Positions 1 through 6,232 of a stretch of DNA of 14,151 nucleotides are shown in pieces. The position numbers were made by a program, and so were the translations under genes. Location of the stretch: the NCBI GenBank assembly GCA_012519465.1, contig JAAYQD010000360.1, forward strand, positions 1 to 14,151. The letters are read 5' to 3'. The notes below the pieces were generated by a model. It ran no database searches and had not been told where the DNA came from. It was given only the letters and a program-made list of their open reading frames with translations. How positions within the stretch are numbered: position 1 is the stretch's first letter; the number at the start of each line of letters is the position of its first letter. Origin of the DNA: Candidatus Cloacimonadota bacterium. Lineage in GTDB: Bacteria > Cloacimonadota > Cloacimonadia > Cloacimonadales > Cloacimonadaceae.

Positions 1-419
1 ACCAGGGTATAGCCCACGCCTGCACCGATGCCATCTATCATGGAATCCAAAGGCTTGTTTTGGGCTGCAAAGGCTTCCGCGCGCCCCATCAGGATGCAGT
101 TTGTGATGATGAGCCCCACATAGGGTCCCAATTGCTTGCTCACGTCCGGTAACCAGGCTTTGAGCAGGATATCCACGATGATCACATAGGCGCCGATGAT
201 GAGCGTTTGTGCCATCATCCTCACGCTGCGGGGAGTGTATTCCCTGATAAAAGAGATGGTGAATGTGGAAAGCGCCAAGGCAAAGATCACACCCAGGCCC
301 ATGATCAGGCTATTGAGCATGAGGTTGGTGACCGCCAAAGTGGAGCAGATACCCAGGATTTGCCTCCAGACGCTGTTATCCTTGAAGGCACTTACGACGA
401 AGATTTCTTTTTTTGTCAT
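1..419 (-). CDS. nqrD: Na+-translocating NADH:quinone reductase subunit D (NqrD/RnfE family), 3' end outside window
   Basis: Integral membrane subunit of the NQR/RNF ion-pumping redox complex in the inner membrane. The first 139 codons are present; translation begins MTKKEIFVVSAFKDNSVWRQ. Family landmarks visible are LGICSTLAVTN near residues 22-32, SVRMMAQTLIIGAYVIIVDI near 65-84, SKQLGPYVGLIITNCILMGR near 93-112 and EAFAAQNKPLDSMIDGIGAG just after. The SVR..AQ..II..YVIIVD and DVSKQL features resemble NqrD more than RnfE, which usually has an IRIPxYVMIIA-type segment there. The start is well fixed: ATG at 419-417 overlaps the nqrC TGA as ATGA, and GGGAG lies 7 bases upstream. Hydrophobic segments fit the usual six-helix topology. 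nqrE and nqrF would be expected further along the minus strand, outside the window. Confidence 0.88.
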   Translation of the reverse strand, partial: MTKKEIFVVSAFKDNSVWRQILGICSTLAVTNLMLNSLIMGLGVIFALALSTFTISFIREYTPRSVRMMAQTLIIGAYVIIVDILLKAWLPDVSKQLGPYVGLIITNCILMGRAEAFAAQNKPLDSMIDGIGAGVGYTL

Positions 420-1087
420 GGCATAGCTCCCAGAGTGTTTTGTTCAAATAGTTCTTGCAAAGAGTTTTTCAACATGCTGATTACCGCCCCGCTGCTGATG
501 GTGGCGCCTGTCACCTTGTTGATCTGACCACCCTTGCGTTCCTGCTTTTCAGAAATCAATTCCAAGGCTACAAAATTGCCATCGGCAATCACCTGCAGGT
601 CTTGGAACTGCTCTTGGAACCAAGGTTCAGAGATTCTGGCGCCCAGCCCGGGAGTTTCCATCTGTTCATAGATGGCAAGCTTGCGGATCTGGCTGAGATC
701 CGGGGATACCGCCACCAGGGCACGCATCTTATCCCACAATCCTTTGCCGGGTATATCCACTACGCGTACTATCACAGAGTCATCAATGCTAACCGCAAAT
801 GAAGGGCGGTCTTCCCCTTTGAGGGATGCCTGTTTTATATATTCATTGTAGCTTTGGGGAAAAGCAGAGATGATATCCGCCTCATTCAAGCCTGTGGCAG
901 ATGCGATGGAAGGCGCACAGAGGTCCAATACTATCTTTTGATAGCTCTCTTCCTTATAGGTTTCCACCTTCTCTTTTGTAGCGTGATACATCAATGCCAA
1001 TACACCCACAAAGATGATGCTGAGGATGATCATAAAGATGATGGGATAGATCATTGTTTCACGAAAAGGGATGCGTTCGTTGCTCAT
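416..1087 (-). CDS. nqrC: Na+-translocating NADH:quinone reductase subunit C (FMN-binding; NqrC/RnfG family)
   Basis: 223 residues. One N-terminal membrane helix (about residues 13-34) is followed by a periplasmic FMN-binding domain. FMN is covalently bound in this family through a phosphoester to Thr in a [SDT]GAT motif; here VTGATISSGA has the candidate Thr196. GKGLWDKMRALVAV (115-128) and YEQMETPGLGARI (140-152) match the NqrC pattern 'GKGLW..M.....L' and 'YEH.ETPGLG'; RnfG proteins usually lack the GKGLW block, so I favour NQR over RNF. The gene starts with ATG inside the nqrB stop (ATGA at 1087-1084), with a GGGGGT purine tract just upstream in the nqrB coding end, and its own TGA overlaps the nqrD ATG. 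The three subunits are thus translationally linked. Length is somewhat below the roughly 260 residues of proteobacterial NqrC. Confidence 0.9.
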   Translation of the reverse strand: MSNERIPFRETMIYPIIFMIILSIIFVGVLALMYHATKEKVETYKEESYQKIVLDLCAPSIASATGLNEADIISAFPQSYNEYIKQASLKGEDRPSFAVSIDDSVIVRVVDIPGKGLWDKMRALVAVSPDLSQIRKLAIYEQMETPGLGARISEPWFQEQFQDLQVIADGNFVALELISEKQERKGGQINKVTGATISSGAVISMLKNSLQELFEQNTLGAMP

Positions 1088-2028
1088 GCCTTTACCCCCT
1101 TTTTCTTGCCGCGTTTATCCAGGAAGTACTCGATCATGGGCATAAAGGAATTGGTGAGCAGCAGGGCAAACATAAACCCTTCTGCAAAGAGGGAGTAACG
1201 CCTGATGAACACGGTAAGAAAACCTATCATAATGCCATAAATCCAGATCGCCTGCTTACCTTTGGGCTGGGAGACGGGATCCGTGGTCATAAATACCGTG
1301 CCAAACAGGGCACCACCGCTAATGAGGAAATAGAGCGGGTTTTGGCTGGGATTGAAGATAAAGCCAAAGACCAAGAGGGAGAGCACCGTGCTCACCATCG
1401 GCTGCCATTTGGCTGTCTTCGTAAAAATAAGGTACAGCGCAGCCAGTAGGATCAACAGCGATGAGGTCTCCCCAATCGAGCCCGGGATAAAGCCCAGGAA
1501 GCTATCCAGAGCATTGAAAGTCTCCGGCAAGGCTTTGATTATCTTAAAATCACCAAGCACTGTGGCGCCGGTCCTCATCCCTTCAGTTACAGACCACCTC
1601 ACAAATCCACCGGGGAAGTCTGAATACATAAAGGGCCTGATCCATTCCACCGTCATCTGCTGGGGAAAAGCCACATACACAAAGGTGCGTCCCACGATGG
1701 CGGGGTTGAAGGGATTGGTGCCAAAGCCGCCAAACATCATCTTGCCAAAAGAGATGGCCACTGCGGCTGCCACGGCACTCATCCAAAGGGGAATGGTGGG
1801 CGGCAGAGTCATAGCCACCAGGGTGCCTGTCACAAAGGCAGCCATGGTGATCTTGCCATTCTTTTTGGTGCGGATAAACAGATACTCCAATAACGCGGCA
1901 AAGATATTGGCGATCACAATTACCGCCAATACCCGCAATCCAAATAGATAGACGGATAGCACTATCATTGGGATCAACGCATAGAGCACGCGGTTCATCA
2001 CCGCTTGTTTCATCACTCTTTCAAACAT
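1084..2028 (-). CDS. nqrB: Na+-translocating NADH:quinone reductase subunit B (NqrB/RnfD family), short form
   Basis: Polytopic inner-membrane subunit carrying a covalent FMN and probably taking part in the ion path. I start it at ATG 2028-2026 (314 residues) because AGGAGAG sits 7 bases upstream; an in-frame ATG 10 codons earlier (2058) has no such site and lies deep in the preceding gene. Numbered from the chosen start, LPPTIPLWMSA (75-85), FGGFGTNPFNPAIVGR (99-114), RTGAT with FMN-accepting Thr156, FLGFIPGSIGE (177-187) and FMTTDPVSQPKGK (246-258) are all family motifs. The chain lacks the roughly 80-90 residue N-terminal extension of proteobacterial NqrB and is nearer RnfD in length. The first bases overlap the end of the 92-residue upstream gene by 8. 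The partner genes read as NQR type, so the symbol nqrB is used, but RnfD-like is a fair alternative label. Confidence 0.85.
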   Translation of the reverse strand: MFERVMKQAVMNRVLYALIPMIVLSVYLFGLRVLAVIVIANIFAALLEYLFIRTKKNGKITMAAFVTGTLVAMTLPPTIPLWMSAVAAAVAISFGKMMFGGFGTNPFNPAIVGRTFVYVAFPQQMTVEWIRPFMYSDFPGGFVRWSVTEGMRTGATVLGDFKIIKALPETFNALDSFLGFIPGSIGETSSLLILLAALYLIFTKTAKWQPMVSTVLSLLVFGFIFNPSQNPLYFLISGGALFGTVFMTTDPVSQPKGKQAIWIYGIMIGFLTVFIRRYSLFAEGFMFALLLTNSFMPMIEYFLDKRGKKKGVKA

Positions 2029-2299
2029 TGCATATCTCTCCTGGAGAATGTAATTCATATGATATATTAGTTGTATTCATTATGGCTTCAAGGTTCAATT
2101 GAAGCTGGGGTTGATTGATGTAATATCCATTCCATGCCGCACAAAATGTTTGCAACTCCGGCAAAGTGGAAGGGTGCAGGGTGAGGATTAACTGGTTTTT
2201 GTCTGCGCCTTGGCTGTGGATGGCGGTTCCTTCCATGGAATCGATGATAAAGCCGAAAAGTACTTGGCTGGAGGCAGGCAGGGGGATTGTGAGTTGCAT
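2021..2299 (-). CDS. Small protein of unknown function between PASTA protein and nqrB (possible DUF4911-like)
   Basis: 92 residues, no signal peptide or membrane helix. The N-terminal half (VLFGFIIDSMEGTAIHS, about 13-29, then QLILTLHPSTLPEL, 36-49) alternates strands and helix in a way that reminds me of the DUF4911 family of small proteins: a 'FIIExxEGxA.xST' start and a hydrophobic strand ending in P. That match is from memory and tentative. The C-terminal 30 residues look unstructured and polar. ATG at 2299 has AGGATAAT directly upstream and sits 27 bases after the PASTA gene; the stop overlaps nqrB by 8 bases, so it is a real member of the operon. Its position where nqrA would be expected is noted, but it is far too small and shows no NqrA feature. 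Confidence 0.7.
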   Translation of the reverse strand: MQLTIPLPASSQVLFGFIIDSMEGTAIHSQGADKNQLILTLHPSTLPELQTFCAAWNGYYINQPQLQLNLEAIMNTTNISYELHSPGEICNV

Positions 2300-2326
2300 A
2301 TATTATCCTAAACTTTGTGGGCAGGC

Positions 2327-2914
2327 TTATGGATACTCGTATTCGTACTCATATTCATAGCTTAAAGAATCCGGCAAAGGCTCTGGACCCCGGCTCAGAT
2401 ATAGGCGCACAGTGGAGTTTTTCTCCACCTTGGCTCCTGATTGTGGCAAAGAGCGCAAAACTGCATTGGCTGGGTAATTGAGGATGAATGTGGAATCCAC
2501 AACCGCTGCCCTCAGCCCGCTCACCCGCAATGTCATAAAGGCTTCCTCATAATCCAAGCCAGTCACAGAGGGCACCACCACCATTTTCGAGCCCCTGCTG
2601 ATCACCAGATACACTGTGCTTTCCAGCTTTGCCAGGGTGCCCGGCTTGGGGTCTTGCTCCAATACATTTTCAATGCGCTGGGTATCAGACCACACGGAAT
2701 CGCTCACAATGGCGTGCAAGCCCAAATCCTTTAGGGTTCTCTTGGCGGAGCTGATATTTTTATTCACCAGGTCTGGCACTTCCACATCCTTGGGTTTGGC
2801 AAAGATGATGGGCATTACCACCTGACTGGTGAGAAACGCCGTCACCAGGATGATTCCCAATCCAATTAAGATCCAATAACCTGCTTTCTTTAGTTTTTCT
2901 TGTTGCATTGCCAT
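2327..2914 (-). CDS. Membrane-anchored protein with two PASTA domains
   Basis: 195 residues from ATG 2914-2912. This start is chosen because it follows the rsmB stop by 8 bases with AGGGG 5 bases upstream; reading further back would place the N-terminus inside rsmB. Residues 1-12 are basic and cytosolic, 13-38 form one membrane helix, and the rest is outside. Two PASTA repeats follow: about 43-108 (DVEVPDLVNKNISSAKRTL to VYLVISRGS) and about 111-176 (MVVVPSVTGLDYEEA to VRLYLSRGP), each with the usual VPxVxG start and a [VI]xLxxSRG-type end. PASTA domains bind cell-wall muropeptides in Ser/Thr kinases and PBPs. There is no kinase or transpeptidase domain here, so this is a stand-alone PASTA protein, likely at the periplasmic face. 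It ends in a peculiar YEYEYEYEYP tail. Its specific role is unknown. Confidence 0.85.
   Translation of the reverse strand: MAMQQEKLKKAGYWILIGLGIILVTAFLTSQVVMPIIFAKPKDVEVPDLVNKNISSAKRTLKDLGLHAIVSDSVWSDTQRIENVLEQDPKPGTLAKLESTVYLVISRGSKMVVVPSVTGLDYEEAFMTLRVSGLRAAVVDSTFILNYPANAVLRSLPQSGAKVEKNSTVRLYLSRGPEPLPDSLSYEYEYEYEYP
2333..2359 (-). repeat. Short tandem repeat encoding a Tyr-Glu tail
   Basis: On the minus strand the codons alternate Tyr and Glu four times and end Tyr-Pro-stop, giving a C-terminal YEYEYEYEYP. The underlying DNA is a degenerate 6-base repeat (TATGAA, TATGAG, TACGAA, TACGAG). The third positions differ between copies, so this is no longer a perfect slippage tract. Confidence 0.85.
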
Positions 2915-2922
2915 CAACGCCC

Positions 2923-4236
2923 CTATTTGATCTTTTGCATTTTGGCGGCAAAGGCGCCGTCTATATGGTGTTTGAAGGGTATCGTGCGCATCATCCCGTC
3001 TTTGATGCAATCTGCAGGGATGAGCTTTCCGGGTGCCACCAATTGGAAGTTTTTGTTACGCTCCAAAAAGCTCTTGATTTGCTCCTGATTTTCATCAGGG
3101 TTCATGGTGCAGGTGGAATACACAAGGTAGCCTTCCGGGCGCACAAATTTGGCTGCCGTGTCCAAGGCTTTCTCCTGCAGCTTCAGCAAATCGGGGATAT
3201 TCTGAAAAGAGTGCCAACGCAAATCTGCCTTCCTGCCAAAAACACCCCAGCCAGAGCAGGGGGCATCCACCAACACACGATTGTATGCAGGAGCCACCGG
3301 ACCATATTTGAAGACATCCGATGTGACCAGCTTGATATTAAACAGCTGCAATCGGTCAGCAGCTCTTTTTAAGAGTTTAATCTTGGCAGGTGATTTATCC
3401 ACGGCAATCACCTCTCCAGTATTATCCATCTTTTCGGAGATGTAGGTGCATTTGCCTCCGGGCGCAGCAAAGAAATCCAGGATGCTCTCTTCTTTTTGTG
3501 GATCCAGCAAGTCTATCACCATGGCCGCAGAGCTATCCTGAACGCTGAAATAGCCCTCGGAAAATGCCACGTCTTCCAACACCTGATCTGCCTTATCCGT
3601 GCTCAGCATGCATTTGCCATAGCCGGTGCTCGTCAGGCTTATCTCCCTCTTGGCAAAGTATTGTATCAGCTTTTCCATTGTGGTGGCGGTGCTATTCACC
3701 CTCAGGTGCAAAAGAGGGTTTTCATTGAAGTACAGCATCAGGTATTCCGCATCCTCTTCTCCCCACAGCTCAAACCAGCGGGATACTATCTCCGGGGGAT
3801 AGCTGTGTTCCGCGGCAGCCCTTTGGATGGGGTCTTCCGGCCAGGTGATTTGGGGATTGCGTTGCCAGCTGCGCAGTACGGCATTTATAAAATCTCCCAC
3901 AGCCGGGTTGAAAAGCTTCTTTGCCAGCTCCACCGTTTCGTTGATGGCGGCATGCTGGGGAATGGAATCCAGATAGATAAGCTGGTAGAGCCCAATATAT
4001 AGCAGCACCTTGATTTTGAGATCGGTGGTTTCATACTTTTTGGGATCCGTATGCAGGCTGGCAATATAATCCAATTGCCCCTTCATCTTGATGGAGCCTT
4101 TTACCAGGTTATAAAACAAACCCAGGTTTTGTTTGGCAGCCACGATGCGCTTTGCCCGCTGCTGCAAAAGGGTATCAGAAAACTCCTGATCTTTAAAAAC
4201 TTTATTGATTACCTGATAGGCTTCGTTGCGCAGCAC
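2923..4236 (-). CDS. rsmB: 16S rRNA (cytosine-967-C5)-methyltransferase RsmB
   Basis: 437 residues, the usual RsmB/Sun length. The N-terminal NusB-like RNA-binding domain spans about 1-130 (QHAAINETVELAKKL at 94-108 is typical), followed by the SAM-dependent Rossmann domain. SAM-binding motif I is DFFAAPGGK at 254-262 (commonly DxCAAPGGK; Phe replaces Cys). Motif IV is DAPCSG with Cys327, and motif VI is YSTCT with Cys376; these are the two cysteines of the m5C mechanism, one nucleophilic and one for product release. The start is GTG at 4236-4234, three bases after the ruvA stop; AGAGG lies about 12 bases upstream, a long spacing, so reinitiation after ruvA is plausible. It methylates C967 of 16S rRNA in E. 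coli; the same target is inferred here. Confidence 0.95.
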   Translation of the reverse strand: MLRNEAYQVINKVFKDQEFSDTLLQQRAKRIVAAKQNLGLFYNLVKGSIKMKGQLDYIASLHTDPKKYETTDLKIKVLLYIGLYQLIYLDSIPQHAAINETVELAKKLFNPAVGDFINAVLRSWQRNPQITWPEDPIQRAAAEHSYPPEIVSRWFELWGEEDAEYLMLYFNENPLLHLRVNSTATTMEKLIQYFAKREISLTSTGYGKCMLSTDKADQVLEDVAFSEGYFSVQDSSAAMVIDLLDPQKEESILDFFAAPGGKCTYISEKMDNTGEVIAVDKSPAKIKLLKRAADRLQLFNIKLVTSDVFKYGPVAPAYNRVLVDAPCSGWGVFGRKADLRWHSFQNIPDLLKLQEKALDTAAKFVRPEGYLVYSTCTMNPDENQEQIKSFLERNKNFQLVAPGKLIPADCIKDGMMRTIPFKHHIDGAFAAKMQKIK

Positions 4237-4239
4237 GGT

Positions 4240-4845
4240 TTACTTTGACCTCTGATAGATGCGGCGGATGGTTTCTTTGATGAGGGCTTCGGGTGCCATT
4301 TGTTTGGCTTCCTCGGGCATCAGTGCCAGTTCTTTGTGAATCTCCTTGGCGTTAAAGCCCAGGGTCACCAAGGCGCTTTCCACTTCTTCCATCACGCTGC
4401 GTTCAATCACATGATCTGTGCTCTTAAAGTGTTCCGCCATGGGTGATAGTTTGCCGCCTAATTCCAGTATCAGCCGTTGCGCGCTTTTCTTGCCTATGCC
4501 GGGAATACGTGTCAGGATGCCTTCCTCCTGGTGTTCTATGGCTCTCACGAAGGTAGGTACGGGCAGGGTGGAGAGGATGGAAAGCCCCGTCTTGGGTCCA
4601 ATGCCCGAGACAGAAGTGAGAATCTGAAAAAGCTGGCGTTCTGCCGGATCAAAGAATCCAAACATCCTGATATCATCCTGTGCATAATGGAGATGGGTAT
4701 GCAGCGTACAGCTTTGCCCCACGGCAGGCAGGTTTTCAAAAGTGCTCACCGGTATTTCCATGGCAAAAGCCACTCCTGAGGTGGTTTCAATCACCACACT
4801 CACAGGGGTTTTGGCTGCAACCACGCCACTGATATAGGAGATCAT
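4240..4845 (-). CDS. ruvA: Holliday junction branch migration complex subunit RuvA
   Basis: 201 residues, standard length. The N-terminal OB fold (1-63) begins MISYISGVV and contains the DDIRMFGFFD segment. Domain II has the two helix-hairpin-helix motifs, VSGIGPKTGLSIL (79-91) and IPGIGKKSAQRLI (114-126), that contact junction DNA. Domain III (about 150-201, EEVESALVTLGF onward) is the flexible part that binds RuvB. RuvA tetramers hold four-way junctions in a square plane and load RuvB. The ATG overlaps the ruvC TGA as ATGA, and no strong Shine-Dalgarno is near it (AGGAT is too far at about 15 bases), so translation likely depends on ruvC. ruvB is not in this window; the next gene is rsmB. 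Confidence 0.97.
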   Translation of the reverse strand: MISYISGVVAAKTPVSVVIETTSGVAFAMEIPVSTFENLPAVGQSCTLHTHLHYAQDDIRMFGFFDPAERQLFQILTSVSGIGPKTGLSILSTLPVPTFVRAIEHQEEGILTRIPGIGKKSAQRLILELGGKLSPMAEHFKSTDHVIERSVMEEVESALVTLGFNAKEIHKELALMPEEAKQMAPEALIKETIRRIYQRSK

Positions 4846-5321
4846 ACTGCCAGTTTTATCCTATTAAAATGACACATGGCAATGGCAAGGGCATCGTATG
4901 CATCATCGGGCTTGGCGCTGCCTTTCAGCTTGAAGAGTTGTTCTATCATAAAGCGAACCTGCTTTTTGGAGGCTCCCCCATTGCCCACCACGGCTTTCTT
5001 GATCTCGCGCGGGCTGTATTCATAGATGGGTATCCCCCTGCGTGCCAAAGCCAACAGGATCACTCCACGGGCTTGCCCCAAGGTGAATACGCTCTTTACA
5101 TTTTTGTGATAAAACATACTTTCTACAACGGCAAGATCAGGCTTGTATTCATCCAATACGGCTTCAACGCCGCTAAATAGCAGGGCCAAGCGTTTGGGCA
5201 GGTCTGGCTGGGAGCTAACGTCTATCACATCGCATCCGGCAGCCGTGATCACTTTACCCTGTGCCTGGATGAGCCCATAGCCACACACGCGGCTACCAGG
5301 GTCTATGCCAATCAGGATCAC
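4842..5321 (-). CDS. ruvC: Crossover junction endodeoxyribonuclease RuvC
   Basis: 159 residues, RNase H-fold resolvase that nicks Holliday junctions symmetrically. The four acidic metal ligands are all present: Asp7 (GIDPG), Glu67 (VVESMFYHKN), and Asp140 and Asp143 in DDAYDALAIA. VGNGGASKKQV (112-122) is the conserved DNA-contact region. The gene starts with GTG at 5321-5319, three bases after the yebC stop, with AGGTGA just upstream and partly inside the yebC end. The initiating GTG is supported because translation from it gives the family's invariant N-terminus (ILIGIDPG). It is followed by ruvA with a 4-base overlap, the classical yebC-ruvC-ruvA order. Confidence 0.97.
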   Translation of the reverse strand: MILIGIDPGSRVCGYGLIQAQGKVITAAGCDVIDVSSQPDLPKRLALLFSGVEAVLDEYKPDLAVVESMFYHKNVKSVFTLGQARGVILLALARRGIPIYEYSPREIKKAVVGNGGASKKQVRFMIEQLFKLKGSAKPDDAYDALAIAMCHFNRIKLAV

Positions 5322-5324
5322 TGA

Positions 5325-6071
5325 TCACCTGTCTAAGGATTCAAGTATTTCGTCTGATATATCAAAATTGGCGTAAACCTTTTGCACGTCGTCCAAATCT
5401 TCCAGCATATCGATGAGTTTCAATAGCTTTTCTGCCACCTCATCGGCATTCACAGTGTTTTTGGGAACCATGGTAAGCTCGGCATTCAAGGCGGTGAAGC
5501 CCTGTTCTTCAAAATTGCCAAGTACCACATGAAAATCGGATGCAGAGGTATAAACGTCGTAGTATTCGCCATCCAGCTCGATGTCTTCAGCTCCTGCCTC
5601 CAGAGCTTGCATCATAAATTCGTCTTCATCCAAGCCTTCGGAGGCAATGTTGAAATAGCCCTTTTGGTCAAAGTTCCAAGATACAGCTCCTGTCTCTGCC
5701 AAGTTGCCACCATATTTGGAAAAGATATGACGCAATTCCGAAACGGTGCGGTTTTTATTGTCAGTCATCACGTCCACAACGATGCCCACACCGTTGTGTC
5801 CATAACCTTCATAGCTGGTTTCTTCATAGGCTGCGCCTTCGATTTCGCCTGTTCCGCGTTTGATGGCACGCTCGATATTATCACGAGGCATATTTACTGA
5901 TCTGGCGCTATTGATTGCTGTGCGCAAACGGGGGTTCATTTCGGGGTCTCCCCCACCGGATTTGGCTGCCAAAATGATCTCTTTGGCGAGTCTGGTATAG
6001 ATCTTGCCGCGTTTGGCATCAGTTGCGGCTTTCTTGTGTTTGATAGAGCTCCATTTATTATGTCCAGCCAT
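5325..6071 (-). CDS. yebC: YebC/PmpR/TACO1 family protein
   Basis: 248 residues beginning MAGHNKWSSIKHKKAATDAK, the unmistakable family N-terminus. The three-domain fold is full length: LRTAINSARSVNMPRDNIER (49-68), TSYEGYGHNGVGIVVDVMTD (84-103) and the acidic C-terminal region with VPKNTV near 202. Members have been described as transcriptional regulators, and more recently as translation factors that relieve ribosome stalling (TACO1 in mitochondria); the function here is inferred from family. ATG 6071 has AGAGGT 5 bases upstream. It is the first gene of the long minus-strand operon and lies about 50 bases inside the transcript predicted from the promoter at 6125-6153. Confidence 0.96.
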   Translation of the reverse strand: MAGHNKWSSIKHKKAATDAKRGKIYTRLAKEIILAAKSGGGDPEMNPRLRTAINSARSVNMPRDNIERAIKRGTGEIEGAAYEETSYEGYGHNGVGIVVDVMTDNKNRTVSELRHIFSKYGGNLAETGAVSWNFDQKGYFNIASEGLDEDEFMMQALEAGAEDIELDGEYYDVYTSASDFHVVLGNFEEQGFTALNAELTMVPKNTVNADEVAEKLLKLIDMLEDLDDVQKVYANFDISDEILESLDR

Positions 6072-6124
6072 TGCATACCTCTTTATATACTTGTTTATTT
6101 AAAATTCATTTTGCATCTGAAGTC

Positions 6125-6153
6125 AGTAGAAGATAAGATGCCTTATGTGTCAA
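6125..6153 (-). promoter_or_regulatory. Predicted sigma70-type promoter of the yebC-ruvC-ruvA-rsmB-...-nqr operon
   Basis: On the minus strand a perfect TTGACA (6153-6148) is followed after 17 bases by TCTACT (6130-6125, 4 of 6 matches to TATAAT). It lies about 55 bases before yebC and begins just after the T-run of the upstream terminator. No other good promoter is seen between the EF-G-like gene and yebC. Confidence 0.55.
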
Positions 6154-6155
6154 GC

Positions 6156-6195
6156 AAAAAAGGGAGGTCGGCTCAAATCAAGGTGCAGACCTCCC
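6156..6195 (-). terminator. Rho-independent terminator of the EF-G-like gene
   Basis: The inverted repeat GGGAGGTC/GACCTCCC (8 bp perfect, arms 6195-6188 and 6169-6162, 18-base loop) is followed on the minus strand by six T (6161-6156). It lies 38 bases past the EF-G-like stop. Confidence 0.88.
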
Positions 6196-6232
6196 GGATA
6201 TCGTCTATTTAAGCGTTATAATTAGTACAAGT

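Noticed and set aside
2915-3010. N-terminal extension of the PASTA protein into rsmB
   Set aside because: These 32 residues are out-of-frame rsmB sequence; the ATG at 2914 follows the rsmB stop with its own ribosome site and gives a normal N-terminal membrane anchor.
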